Source: DASWVC01 sp036401335 (GTDB taxonomy: Bacteria; Verrucomicrobiota; Verrucomicrobiia; Chthoniobacterales; JAFAMB01). From it: a DNA stretch of 22,704 bases. Made by a program: the position numbers and the translations under genes. A model generated the notes under the pieces. It saw only the letters and a list, made by a program, of their open reading frames with translations, did not search any database and was not told the origin of the DNA. Of this stretch, positions 6,353-14,301 are shown in pieces (position 1 is the stretch's first letter; every line of letters starts with the position of its first letter). Location: contig DASWVC010000320.1 of assembly GCA_036401335.1 (NCBI GenBank), forward strand, positions 1 to 22,704. Direction: 5' to 3'.

Positions 6353-8791
6353 CTATTTAGAATCCGTGGGTGTGCCGGTGCCGGTAAAAGGGATAAGCCG
6401 TCGCTGCCTCGGTTGCTGGCCGTCGCTTGCTTTGGCCACGGGCTGCGCCGCCACGACCGGCTGCGGCGGCTTTTGCGGCCGTGTCACCTCGCGCCGGAGG
6501 TTACCCTTCCGCAAATTGGTCCACCAGAGAACGATCGGCGCCGCAATGAAAATCGAGGAATAGGTTCCCACCACGATGCCAATCACAATGGTGAACGCAA
6601 AATCGACGAGGACCGCCCCACCGAAAAACAGCAGGGCGAGCATGCAGAGCAGGGTCACTCCGCTCGTCAGAAGGGTCCGGCTCAGCGTTTCGTTGATGCT
6701 GGCGTTCATGATGGCCTGAGTGCTGCCTTTCCGCCCCGCCTTGAACCCTTCCCGGATGCGGTCAAACACAACGATGGTGTCGTTGATCGAGTACCCTCCG
6801 ATCGTGAGCACCGCACCCACGACGACCAGTGAGAGTTCGTGGCCGGTCAGGACAAAAACACCCAACGTGATGACCACGTCATGGACGAGGGCCACAATGG
6901 CGCCGACGGCAAACGAAAACTCAAAACGGATGGTGACGTACAAAAGGATGCCGAGAATTCCCAGGCCCATCGCCTTCAGCGAAGTCCATGCCAGCGAACT
7001 GCCGATGACCGGTCCAACCCCTTCAGCCCGCTCCACGACAAAGTTGGCGTCCGGAAAGGAGTGTTTGAGCTGGTCGACAATCCGGCTGGACGTCTGGAAC
7101 GGCGACCGAATCTCAAAAAGGTTCGCGGCGGCTTTACCCTGGGTGGCTTCACGCTGGATTACAACGTTGCCAAGGTTCACTTTCTCCAGTTCCGAACGCA
7201 GCTGAGATTCGGTCAACGCTTTTTCAGACCGCAGCCGCAGCGAATCGCCGCCGGTGAAATCGATGTTGAACGCACCCCCTTGACGAACGGCAAAGGCGGC
7301 GACGGAGGCCAGAATCAAGATCAGCGAGGCGCTGATGGCAAGGCGGCGTTTGCCCAGGAAGTCGAAATTCTTGGACCGGATCAAGTGCAACATCGAGACG
7401 GCCTTGATCGCGTGAAAGGCCGTTGCCCAGCGGAACACGTTGCGGGTGACGAGCAACGCCGAGAACATGGAGGCGATGATCCCGACCGTGAGCGTGATCG
7501 CAAAGCCTTTTACCGGGCCGCTGCCCAGCCAGAAAAGGATGCCGGCCGTGATCAGCGTCGTGACGTTGGCATCGAAGATCGCGCTGAACGCCTTGTTGTA
7601 AGCGGCGTCGATGGCGGCCCGCAGGCTCTTGCCGGTTTCAAGTTCTTCGCGCAACCGCTCATAGATCAGCACGTTCGAGTCAACCGCCATGCCGATGGTG
7701 AGAATGATGCCCGCGATCCCGGGCAGGGTAAGAACGAAGTTAAACAACGACATCACCCCGAAGAGCAGGATGCCGTTGACCGCCAATCCGACCATGGCCA
7801 CCAAACCCGCCGTTCGGTAATAAATCAGCACGAAGATCAGCGTGGCGGCGAGGCCGCCAAGTCCGGCGGTAACGCCGCCGACGATCGAATCCTTACCCAG
7901 GGTTGCGGAGACCGAATGCGTCTCGTCGATCACCACCGGGGTCTGCAGCGGATTTTCAAGCGCACTGGCCAGTGAGCGCGCTTCATCGGCCGTAAAGGTG
8001 CCCGTGATTACCGCCTGCCCGTTGGGGATCTCACTTTGGATCACGGGAGCTGACACGACCTCCCCGTCCAGCACAATGCCCAAACGTTGATTGATGTTGT
8101 CCCGTGTCACCTCCCGGAACTGGTCGGCGCCTTGGGCCGTAAATTTCAGTGAAACCTCATACCCGCGCTGTTCAAAGGTCGCCTGGGCGCGGGTCACCTG
8201 GTCGCCGGTCAACTCCGGCCGGCGTTTTACAAGGTATTTTTCCCGTTTGCCGTTGCGTTCCTTGTCGCTGTTCAGGATCACGTAACCGGGCGGGGTAAAG
8301 GTCGCCCCGGACTGGATCTGCGGGAGGAGGGAATCACTTTCCGGGTGGACGAGCCGAAACTCCAGCCGGGCAACGCGCTGCAGTTGTTGCTGGGCATTCT
8401 GGATCTGGGCCGTATCCAGGCCGGGAATCTGCACCAGGATGCGGTCCGTGCCTTGCTTGGTGATGACCGGTTCACTCACGCCGAATTGGTCCACCCGCTT
8501 GCGGATGACCTCAACGGCTTGCTCTTGCATGGCCGGCGTGATGATCCGCGTCTGACCCTCGTCGCCGTTTGGAGGCACCAGACGCACCAGGAAAGACGTG
8601 CCGCCCTGGAGGTCAAGGCCGAGATGAAGTTTCTGACTAAGTGGAAGGAAGGCGTCGATGCAAAACGCGCAAAGCAGCACGGTTAACGTCGTTCCAAGCC
8701 AGCGTTTGACCCGCTCCGAATCGGCAAGAAAATACCATCCAAAAAGGACCAGCAACAAAATACCGAAGAAGAAGGTCAGGGTGGGGCTCAT
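6353..8791 (-). CDS. secDF: SecD-SecF fusion, protein export membrane protein
   Basis: This 812-residue protein joins both halves of the SecDF complex, which uses the proton gradient to help the SecYEG/SecA translocon pull proteins across the membrane. The SecD half carries LDLQGGT (59-65), the P1-type periplasmic domain (about 75-290) and GMAVDSNVLIYERLREE (367-383), with the functional Asp near 371. The SecF half carries FNIDFTGGD (508-516), a periplasmic segment (about 517-590), VHD (636-638) and GYSINDTIVVFDRIRE (666-681). A second hydrophobic segment precedes the usual first helix of SecD (residues 1-22, then 33-50), so the N-terminus appears to hold one extra transmembrane helix. The C-tail is basic and Pro/Gln-rich. 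yajC lies 41 bases upstream on the same strand, the usual partnership. Confidence 0.95.
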   Translation of the reverse strand: MSPTLTFFFGILLLVLFGWYFLADSERVKRWLGTTLTVLLCAFCIDAFLPLSQKLHLGLDLQGGTSFLVRLVPPNGDEGQTRIITPAMQEQAVEVIRKRVDQFGVSEPVITKQGTDRILVQIPGLDTAQIQNAQQQLQRVARLEFRLVHPESDSLLPQIQSGATFTPPGYVILNSDKERNGKREKYLVKRRPELTGDQVTRAQATFEQRGYEVSLKFTAQGADQFREVTRDNINQRLGIVLDGEVVSAPVIQSEIPNGQAVITGTFTADEARSLASALENPLQTPVVIDETHSVSATLGKDSIVGGVTAGLGGLAATLIFVLIYYRTAGLVAMVGLAVNGILLFGVMSLFNFVLTLPGIAGIILTIGMAVDSNVLIYERLREELETGKSLRAAIDAAYNKAFSAIFDANVTTLITAGILFWLGSGPVKGFAITLTVGIIASMFSALLVTRNVFRWATAFHAIKAVSMLHLIRSKNFDFLGKRRLAISASLILILASVAAFAVRQGGAFNIDFTGGDSLRLRSEKALTESQLRSELEKVNLGNVVIQREATQGKAAANLFEIRSPFQTSSRIVDQLKHSFPDANFVVERAEGVGPVIGSSLAWTSLKAMGLGILGILLYVTIRFEFSFAVGAIVALVHDVVITLGVFVLTGHELSLVVVGAVLTIGGYSINDTIVVFDRIREGFKAGRKGSTQAIMNASINETLSRTLLTSGVTLLCMLALLFFGGAVLVDFAFTIVIGIVVGTYSSIFIAAPIVLWWTNLRKGNLRREVTRPQKPPQPVVAAQPVAKASDGQQPRQRRLIPFTGTGTPTDSK

Positions 8792-8832
8792 ACAACCGCG
8801 GGCGGGGAATGGGATGATCGGGCAGGCAAAAC

Positions 8833-9186
8833 TCAGGCTACCGGCTTGGCGGCAACCTCGCTGGAACGGTTCACGTTAGCGATGGCGCTTTTGTCGAATT
8901 CAATCTTCACATTGTCGGCCACCTTCAACACGACCGTGCTATCCTTGACGTTGGCGATCAGTCCATGCATGCCGCTCGAAGTGACCACCCGGTCGCCGGT
9001 CTTGAGCGATGTGAGCAGGTTCTGGTGCGCTTTCTGGCGTTTTTGCTGAGGACGGATCAGCAGAAAATAGAAAATGACGATCATGAACACGAACGGCAGA
9101 AAGCTCGTGAGCATGTTGGATTGCGGGGACGGGCCGGGTCCGGCAGGAGCGGCTTGCTGGGCGAGAAATAAAATGGTGGCGATCAT
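8833..9186 (-). CDS. yajC: YajC, Sec translocon accessory subunit
   Basis: The protein is 117 residues from the ATG at 9186. It has a short N-terminal segment, one transmembrane helix (FLPFVFMIVIFYFLLI) followed by the family signature RPQQKRQKAHQNLLTSLKTGD, and then a small beta-rich cytoplasmic domain (RVVTSSGMHGLIANV, VVLKVADNVKIEFDKSAI). YajC associates with SecDF in the inner membrane, and the gene sits directly upstream of secDF as in most bacteria. A TTG at 9195 would add three residues. An AGGG lies about 5 bases before the TTG and 14 before the ATG, so the choice of start is not firm. Confidence 0.93.
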   Translation of the reverse strand: MIATILFLAQQAAPAGPGPSPQSNMLTSFLPFVFMIVIFYFLLIRPQQKRQKAHQNLLTSLKTGDRVVTSSGMHGLIANVKDSTVVLKVADNVKIEFDKSAIANVNRSSEVAAKPVA

Positions 9187-9288
9187 GGGAATCAACGTAA
9201 CCCTGGGCAGAAGCTAAACCCTGCGCCTAACGGGAAGGGAAGGTCAATACCCCAAACGCAAGCCCCGGGCAAAAAGAATTTGACTCGG

Positions 9289-9651
9289 CTAACCGCCTAC
9301 TTTGAAGCGGATGGCCTGAATGCTTTTCCCGCCGAAACGCTCGCGGAGCTTGACCAGGATCATCGGCTTCCAGTGGCGGTCCAACTCGTACATGATGGTA
9401 GGTTGAAGGACCTGGACGAAAAGAATTCCTTGCTGCAACCGGGTCGGGTGTGAATGGCGGGCAAAAAATTCACCCACGATGTCTCCCCAGGCGGCCACCA
9501 CTTCCTCTTCTTTTAGCCGCTGGCTTAACCCCAGTTTCGGCGCGAGTGAGCGCAACACCGCGCCAACGGTGTGCGTGCGGTCGGCTTCAGGTTCCGGTTG
9601 CGGCAAACCGCGCCATTCCTCCAAGACCCGTCGGCGCAAATTGGGCTTCAT
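9289..9651 (-). CDS. DUF721/DciA-like protein
   Basis: This 120-residue protein has the DUF721 pattern: VGAVLRSLAPKLGLSQRLKEEEVVAAWGDIVGEFFARHSHP, then GILFVQVLQPTIMYELDRHW and a C-terminal LRERFGGKSIQAIRFKVG. Family members with this core include DciA, which loads or recruits the replicative helicase DnaB in bacteria that lack DnaC. The single-domain length fits the family. The DciA role is inferred from the family; nothing nearby concerns replication. The gene lies 80 bases downstream of the ferredoxin gene and 103 bases upstream of yajC, all on the minus strand, so they may share a transcript. Confidence 0.8.
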   Translation of the reverse strand: MKPNLRRRVLEEWRGLPQPEPEADRTHTVGAVLRSLAPKLGLSQRLKEEEVVAAWGDIVGEFFARHSHPTRLQQGILFVQVLQPTIMYELDRHWKPMILVKLRERFGGKSIQAIRFKVGG

Positions 9652-9731
9652 TTAAAGAGGGCCACCCGCGGACACGCCTGGATCTCACCTGTCGGTCGAA
9701 CCACCAAAGCGGGGCCGGCGGCAGGGGGTGG

Positions 9732-9965
9732 TCAGGGGCCATCGCTCCCGATGGCTTCGACCGGGCAACCTTCCATGGCTTCCTTGCAAAGCGTTTCTTC
9801 GTCATCGCTGCCCGGTTGTTTGAAAACGTAGGAATGGCCGCCATCGTCATCCCGGGTGAAATTGGCCGGTGCCGTTTCACGACAGAGATCACAATCAATG
9901 CACTGATCGTCCACGTAAAAACGCCCGGGTACGTTTTGTGGGTATTTATTTGCTACGTCGGCCAT
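9732..9965 (-). CDS. Small [4Fe-4S] ferredoxin
   Basis: The protein is 77 residues from the ATG at 9965; a longer frame begins further upstream but adds residues of non-ferredoxin character. The cluster ligands are C22, C25 and C28 in CIDCDLC and C67 in GCPVEAIG, which gives one [4Fe-4S] site. The position where two-cluster ferredoxins have the Cys of CP reads TAP, and C60 is unpaired. The middle segment (HSYVFKQP) fits the single-cluster type. It is a soluble electron carrier. It is transcribed divergently from hemQ, with a 208-base gap between the two starts. A link to haem synthesis is possible but not shown by sequence. Confidence 0.9.
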   Translation of the reverse strand: MADVANKYPQNVPGRFYVDDQCIDCDLCRETAPANFTRDDDGGHSYVFKQPGSDDEETLCKEAMEGCPVEAIGSDGP

Positions 9966-10173
9966 ATCAGATTCTGTCTTTCGAGTTACGCTCTGGCGCC
10001 ATCTCCATGGCCGCAAGAAGGCTTCCAACTTAGCGATTCACCCTGGGACTGCAAGTACCGCCTTGCCGGGCACCCTCAAGGACTCAACCCCGGGCAAGAC
10101 CGCCCGTTTTCGGTCCGCAACGGGTTCCGATGGCAAACCCTGGACGCGGCCCGCTCCCGGTTTAAGGTGAAGC

Positions 10174-10992
10174 ATGATCGAACGAGCGAGCTTGCGTCCG
10201 AAGGAAGGCTGGCATGTGTTGCACCTCTTCTACCGGGTCGAGCACGGCAGCTGGCAGGGGCTCAGCAACGAAGAAAAGTACGCCGCCAAGACGCATCTGG
10301 CGGCGCTGGTGCAGGAAGCAAGGGCGTTGCCGGCAACGCAGTTGCTTACCTTCAGCATGATTTCTCCCAAGGCAGATCTCGGCTTTATGCTGTTGGCGGA
10401 GGACCTTCACACGGCCAATCGCTTGGAAAAGCGGCTCAGCCTGGCCCTTGGTCCCGACGTCCTGTCCCCGGTTTTCAGCTTTTATTCGCTCACCGAACGG
10501 AGCGAATACACGACCACGGAAGCTGAGTTCGAATTGTCCTTGGAAAAAGAGCGACGGCTTCAGCCTGGCACGGAGGAGTACGAATCCGCGATGGCGGATT
10601 TCCGTCGGCGCATGGAAAAATATTTGCAGGACCGCCTTTACCCAAACATGCCAGACTGGCCGGTCTTTTGTTTTTATCCGATGCTTAAACGGCGGAACCC
10701 ACAGCAGAACTGGTACGAGCTGCCATTGGATGAGCGCAAGACACTCATGCTCGGTCACGGCCGGGTGGGCCGCAGTTATGCCGGCCGCGTCCGGCAGCTC
10801 ATCACCGGCTGCACTGGCCTGGACGATTGGGAATGGGGCGTGTCGCTCTTTGCGCACGACGTGTTTGAGCTGAAATCCATTGTGTACGACATGCGCTTCG
10901 ACCCGGTCAGCGCCCGGTACGCCGATTTTGGAGAGTTTTTCGTCGGCCTGCAATTGCCCCTTGATCAGCTTTACCAGCAACTGGCACTGTAA
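10174..10992 (+). CDS. hemQ: HemQ, coproheme decarboxylase (chlorite-dismutase family)
   Basis: This 272-residue protein matches HemQ across the whole chain. HemQ converts iron coproporphyrin III (coproheme) to haem b by two peroxide-dependent decarboxylations, the last step of the coproporphyrin-dependent haem pathway. Key residues are visible: Y168 and K172 in CFYPMLKRRN (the Tyr/Lys pair of the Staphylococcus enzyme), the proximal His at H195 in MLGHGRVGRSYAGRV, and Q208 in RQLITG. These are followed by the conserved GLDDWEWGVSLF and MRFDPVSARYADFGEFFVG. The arginine of true chlorite dismutases is replaced by Gln, which supports HemQ over chlorite dismutase. An AAGGTGA lies five bases before the ATG. 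No other haem gene lies in the window. Confidence 0.93.
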   Translation: MIERASLRPKEGWHVLHLFYRVEHGSWQGLSNEEKYAAKTHLAALVQEARALPATQLLTFSMISPKADLGFMLLAEDLHTANRLEKRLSLALGPDVLSPVFSFYSLTERSEYTTTEAEFELSLEKERRLQPGTEEYESAMADFRRRMEKYLQDRLYPNMPDWPVFCFYPMLKRRNPQQNWYELPLDERKTLMLGHGRVGRSYAGRVRQLITGCTGLDDWEWGVSLFAHDVFELKSIVYDMRFDPVSARYADFGEFFVGLQLPLDQLYQQLAL

Positions 10993-11093
10993 GAAGGTGT
11001 CGGCCTGACGGGGTACCGGCGTGGAAGCGGGTGGCGGCGGATACGGGGATTGGCCCACCGGAATCGTGGTTTACCGCTGCCCATTGTTTCAGC

Positions 11094-12077
11094 ATGGTCC
11101 GTAACGTGATTCTGGGTTGGTCCGGCACCCTGGTGGATGACCTTGACGCGGTTGTCCAAGCCACGAATGCGGTCCTGCAGGCCTTTGGCCGGACGGTCCT
11201 CTCCCGGGACGATTTTCGCCGTGAATTCGAACTGCCGACCGCTTGCTTTTACCGGCGGCAATTGCCGGATTGCGCGTTGTCGGACATCGAGGTGATTTAC
11301 CATGACCATTTTTCGCGATCGCGCGAAGCCGTTCCGCTGCTGCCACATGCCCGGGCCTTTCTGGGCTTCTGCCGGGCCACCGGGCGCCGCCTGTTTTTGA
11401 TCAGTACGATCCACGCCAGGCACTTCGAGGCACAATCCGCCCGTTTGGGCGTTCGTGGCCTGTTTGAAGCCGTTTACCCGGCTACGACGGACAAAACGGC
11501 TCGCGTTGCCGAGGTGCTCCACGAACATCGGCTGGTGGCGGCGGAGACGGCCTGCCTCGGCGACATGGTCCATGACATTCAAGCGGCCAAAGCCGCCGGG
11601 GTCGCCTCCGTGGCGGTACTGACCGGGATTGATGCGGTCGAAAAACTTGCGGCAGCTGGGCCTGACCTCATTGTACAAGACCTGGGCGTGCTGCAGCACA
11701 TTTTGGAGGCGGGTTCAGCCGGCCATCACGAGCGGATCGAGATCAGCGACCTGGAAGTTACGACCCACATCGGCGCGTCTCTCGCCGAGCAGGAAATGCC
11801 CCAGAAGCTCTGGCTGGACCTGGCCCTTGAAATTGGGCGGCCGTTCGCCGCGCTGGAAGATGCATTGGAGCGCACGGTCGACTACGCGGCCGTGGCAGAC
11901 GCAGTCACGGACTTCGCCCGAACCCACCGGTGCCGGCTGATCGAAACGTTCGCGGCCGAGTTGGCCAAGCTTGTAACCGGGCGGTTCCCGGTGCTCCAGG
12001 TTGATGTCACGGTCAAAAAACAGATTTTGCCGAACACCCGCCAGGTTTCCGTTCGGACCCGGCATACCCGCCGGTAG
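11094..12077 (+). CDS. HAD-like domain fused to FolB-type dihydroneopterin aldolase
   Basis: The protein is 327 residues from the ATG at 11094. Residues 1-205 have a phosphoglycolate-phosphatase-like HAD fold and residues 214-327 are a complete FolB domain. In the HAD part, motif II (LFLIST, S104/T105), the Lys of motif III (K134) and motif IV (GDMVHD, D157 and D161) are present. Motif I, however, reads ILGWSGTLVDD, where relatives have (F/W)D(L/W)(D/N)GTL, so the nucleophilic Asp is Gly8. In the FolB part the catalytic set is intact: E232/E234 in LAEQEMPQ, Y264 in TVDYA, E284 in LIETFA and K308/K309 in TVKKQ. FolB splits dihydroneopterin to 6-hydroxymethyl-dihydropterin in folate synthesis, and folP lies on the other strand about 3 kb away. 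A GTG at 11031 would add 21 residues of poor composition. There is no clear Shine-Dalgarno sequence. Confidence 0.85.
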   Translation: MVRNVILGWSGTLVDDLDAVVQATNAVLQAFGRTVLSRDDFRREFELPTACFYRRQLPDCALSDIEVIYHDHFSRSREAVPLLPHARAFLGFCRATGRRLFLISTIHARHFEAQSARLGVRGLFEAVYPATTDKTARVAEVLHEHRLVAAETACLGDMVHDIQAAKAAGVASVAVLTGIDAVEKLAAAGPDLIVQDLGVLQHILEAGSAGHHERIEISDLEVTTHIGASLAEQEMPQKLWLDLALEIGRPFAALEDALERTVDYAAVADAVTDFARTHRCRLIETFAAELAKLVTGRFPVLQVDVTVKKQILPNTRQVSVRTRHTRR

Positions 12078-12096
12078 GGAAGAGCGTGTCGGGGTG

Positions 12097-12187
12097 GAGG
12101 AATGCCACAAATCAAAGAACCGAGGAATGCCACGAGTGGTCGGGCGGCTTGCTCTCCATCCTTTGATTTTTCGGCTTGTGGCATTGT
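12097..12187. repeat. Repeat cluster and stem-loop between convergent genes
   Basis: GAGGAATGCCAC occurs twice as a direct repeat (12097-12108 and 12122-12133). The arm AATGCCACAAATCAAAG (12101-12117) pairs with CTTTGAT (12161-12167) plus TTGTGGCATT (12176-12185), interrupted by a bulge of eight bases. The structure spans most of the gap between the HAD-FolB gene and bioD, which converge here, and could act as a transcription end. No T-run follows the stem. It looks like part of a dispersed intergenic repeat family. Confidence 0.45.
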
Positions 12188-12256
12188 GGGGGGTACGCCT
12201 CACCCTGCGGCGGGCACGGGACTGCCGGCCCGGTTGGCGCCGTCGCACGCCTTTCG

Positions 12257-12895
12257 TCAGCTCCCAAACAACTGCCGGGCGAGCGCCGTCAGCGGCCGTG
12301 TGTCCTGGTATCCCATTGCAAACACGGGAACTTCCACAAGTTGCTCAAGCACGCCCGCATTGGTGGCGGCGGCAAGGTCAGGGTCCTGGTTGCGGCCGTT
12401 CAGGATCACTCCGCGGCAGGTCAGGTCGCGGGCGGCCAGGGCCTCCAACGTCAGCCGCACGTGGTTCAGCACGCCGAGACGGTTTTCTGCCACCACCAGC
12501 ACGTCGAGCTCCAGGTCGACGGCCAGGCTGCGGAAATCGTAATGCCGGGTGATCGGCACCAGCAACCCGCCCGCTCCTTCCACCACCAGGTGCGCATGGC
12601 GGCTCCCAAGTTCCCGCAGGGTGCCGACCACGCCGGCCACGTCAACGTGCCGGTTTTCCACCATGGCCGCGGCGTACGGGGCAAGGGGAGTACGAAACCA
12701 AACGGCGTTGATGACGTGGTCGGATTCGATCGACCCGTTCGCCTCTTGCAGTGCAGATACGTCGGCCGCATCACCGGTGCAGAATGGTTTTGCGGCGACG
12801 GCGTCAACGCCTGCTGCCCGGGCCGCGCTGACCAACCGGGTCGTGACGTATGTCTTTCCCACACCGGTGTCGGTGCCGGTTACGAGCAGGTTCAA
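12257..12895 (-). CDS. bioD: Dethiobiotin synthetase
   Basis: This 212-residue protein converts 7,8-diaminopelargonate, CO2 and ATP to dethiobiotin, the next-to-last step of biotin synthesis. The P-loop GTDTGVGKT is at residues 7-15, the catalytic Lys in AAKPF is K36, and VEGAGGLLVPI (105-115) is the second family signature. The length is close to the usual 220-230. The start must be the TTG at 12895, because the P-loop begins six residues later and no ATG precedes it. AGAGGA at 12905-12910, nine bases upstream, supports it. The TTG overlaps the TGA of glmM (TTGA), so translation is probably coupled. No other biotin gene is in the window. Confidence 0.93.
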   Translation of the reverse strand: MNLLVTGTDTGVGKTYVTTRLVSAARAAGVDAVAAKPFCTGDAADVSALQEANGSIESDHVINAVWFRTPLAPYAAAMVENRHVDVAGVVGTLRELGSRHAHLVVEGAGGLLVPITRHYDFRSLAVDLELDVLVVAENRLGVLNHVRLTLEALAARDLTCRGVILNGRNQDPDLAAATNAGVLEQLVEVPVFAMGYQDTRPLTALARQLFGS

Positions 12896-14253
12896 CCCCC
12901 GAGTTCCTCTCGGACCACCCGCTCAAGTTCGTCCGCAGCTTCGGTTAACTCACCCAGGTCCGGTCCTTCCAACAGCAGGCGGACTTTTCGTTCGGTGCCT
13001 GAATAACGCAACAACACCCGGCCACGGCCTGCCAACCGCCGTTCCGCGTCGGTAACCGCCGCTTGCACCACGGGGACTTCGGCGAGGGGCACCCGTTCAC
13101 GCACGGCCACATTGCGCAAAACCTGCGGGAATTTTTTTAGCACGGTCCGCAACTCACGCAGCGTTTGACCGGTCTCGGCCATGATCGCCAGGACCTGCAA
13201 CGCGGCAATCAAACCGTCACCGGTGGGGGCATGGTCGCGAAAGATGAAGTGACCACTTTGTTCGCCGCCGAGGTTGAGGTCGAGTTGCCGCATGGCGTCG
13301 AGCACAAGCCGGTCTCCCACGCCCGTCCGGAGTACCGCGCCGCCTTTGACGGCCAGCGCAGCCTCCAGTCCGTAGTTGCTCATGACCGTGGCTACCACCG
13401 TATTTTCCCGGAGCTGGCCTTTGGTCAGCAGGTGGGTCGCGACCAGGGCGAGCACCTCGTCCCCGTCCAGCAGTTCGCCCGCTTCGTCGCAGAAGAGGAC
13501 CCGGTCGGCGTCGCCGTCATGAGCCAAGCCGATGGCGCCTGGGTGGCGCCGGGTAAGCCCGGCCAGGCACTCAGGGTGCATGCTGCCGCAGGCCGCGTTG
13601 ATGTTGTAACCATCCGGGGTGATGTGGTGGGCCTCAAAACGAATTCCCACGAGCTGCAGAGCCCGCGGGGTGGTTTCAAACGCCGCGCCCTGGGCGCAGT
13701 CGACGACGACCAGCGGGAGGGGCGCGCCCTTCAGCCGGGGCACGGTGGAAGCCGCAAACTCCGCGTACCGTTCTACGGCATCGGCGAGGGCTCGGGTGCG
13801 GCCAACCCCAATTCCTGTTGGCAGGCTCGTGCCCAGTGAGCAGTCTCGGTACCTGGTTTCAATGGCCAGTTCTTCGGCATCCGAGAGTTTGCCCCCATTT
13901 GCGCTGAAAAATTTGACGCCGTTGTCTTCGTACGGGTTGTGCGACGCCGAAATCACAACCCCGAACGCCGCCCCGGCACTCCGGGCCAGGTGTGCAACCG
14001 CAGGCGTGGGAACAACTCCGGCCAGCCGCACATCAAGGCCGGCTCCCGCCAACCCCGCAGCCATGGCGTGCTCCAGCAATTCGCCGGACGCCCGGGAGTC
14101 CCGGCCGATAAGCGCAAACGGCCGTTCCGTGCCGCCGGTCTGCCCAAGCACATCCGCGGCCGCCATGCCAAGCCGTACCACCGAAAACGGAGTGACTGCG
14201 TCCCGGTTTGCGAGGCCCCGGACTCCATCGGTTCCAAATAGGCGTGTTGACAT
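12892..14253 (-). CDS. glmM: Phosphoglucosamine mutase
   Basis: This 453-residue protein interconverts glucosamine-6-phosphate and glucosamine-1-phosphate for peptidoglycan and lipopolysaccharide precursors. The four-domain hexose-phosphate mutase signatures are in order: RLFGTDGVRG (4-13), the phosphoserine loop ISASHNP (101-107, with S104 as the phosphorylated residue), the Mg-binding DGDADR (246-251), the sugar-binding GEQSGH (330-335) and the phosphate loop RYSGTERKVR (416-425). The last differs slightly from the common RxSGTEPxxR. In Firmicutes glmM follows cdaA and cdaR, and GlmM can bind and inhibit CdaA; here it follows cdaA and a CdaR-like stub. A six-pair hairpin (TTCCTC 14279-14284 with GAGGAA 14291-14296) lies in the 48-base gap upstream. 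Confidence 0.95.
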   Translation of the reverse strand: MSTRLFGTDGVRGLANRDAVTPFSVVRLGMAAADVLGQTGGTERPFALIGRDSRASGELLEHAMAAGLAGAGLDVRLAGVVPTPAVAHLARSAGAAFGVVISASHNPYEDNGVKFFSANGGKLSDAEELAIETRYRDCSLGTSLPTGIGVGRTRALADAVERYAEFAASTVPRLKGAPLPLVVVDCAQGAAFETTPRALQLVGIRFEAHHITPDGYNINAACGSMHPECLAGLTRRHPGAIGLAHDGDADRVLFCDEAGELLDGDEVLALVATHLLTKGQLRENTVVATVMSNYGLEAALAVKGGAVLRTGVGDRLVLDAMRQLDLNLGGEQSGHFIFRDHAPTGDGLIAALQVLAIMAETGQTLRELRTVLKKFPQVLRNVAVRERVPLAEVPVVQAAVTDAERRLAGRGRVLLRYSGTERKVRLLLEGPDLGELTEAADELERVVREELGG

Positions 14254-14301
14254 GGCGAGAGCGGTAGCCGGGTGGCGGTTCCTCCGCGTTGAGGAAACGC
14301 G

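Noticed and set aside
6839..7975. A 378-codon plus-strand open frame
   Set aside because: It is fully antisense to secDF, has a low-complexity polar composition, and matches nothing recognisable. It is a by-product of GC-rich codon use in the real gene.
9450..10526. A 358-codon plus-strand open frame
   Set aside because: It crosses DUF721, the ferredoxin and the start of hemQ in the wrong frames, and its composition is not protein-like.
10162..11058. A 298-codon minus-strand open frame
   Set aside because: It is antisense to hemQ, whose catalytic residues and ribosome binding site are clear.
11094..12077. Calling the HAD half a phosphoglycolate phosphatase
   Set aside because: The fold is similar, but the nucleophilic Asp is missing and the fusion to FolB points to a different role.
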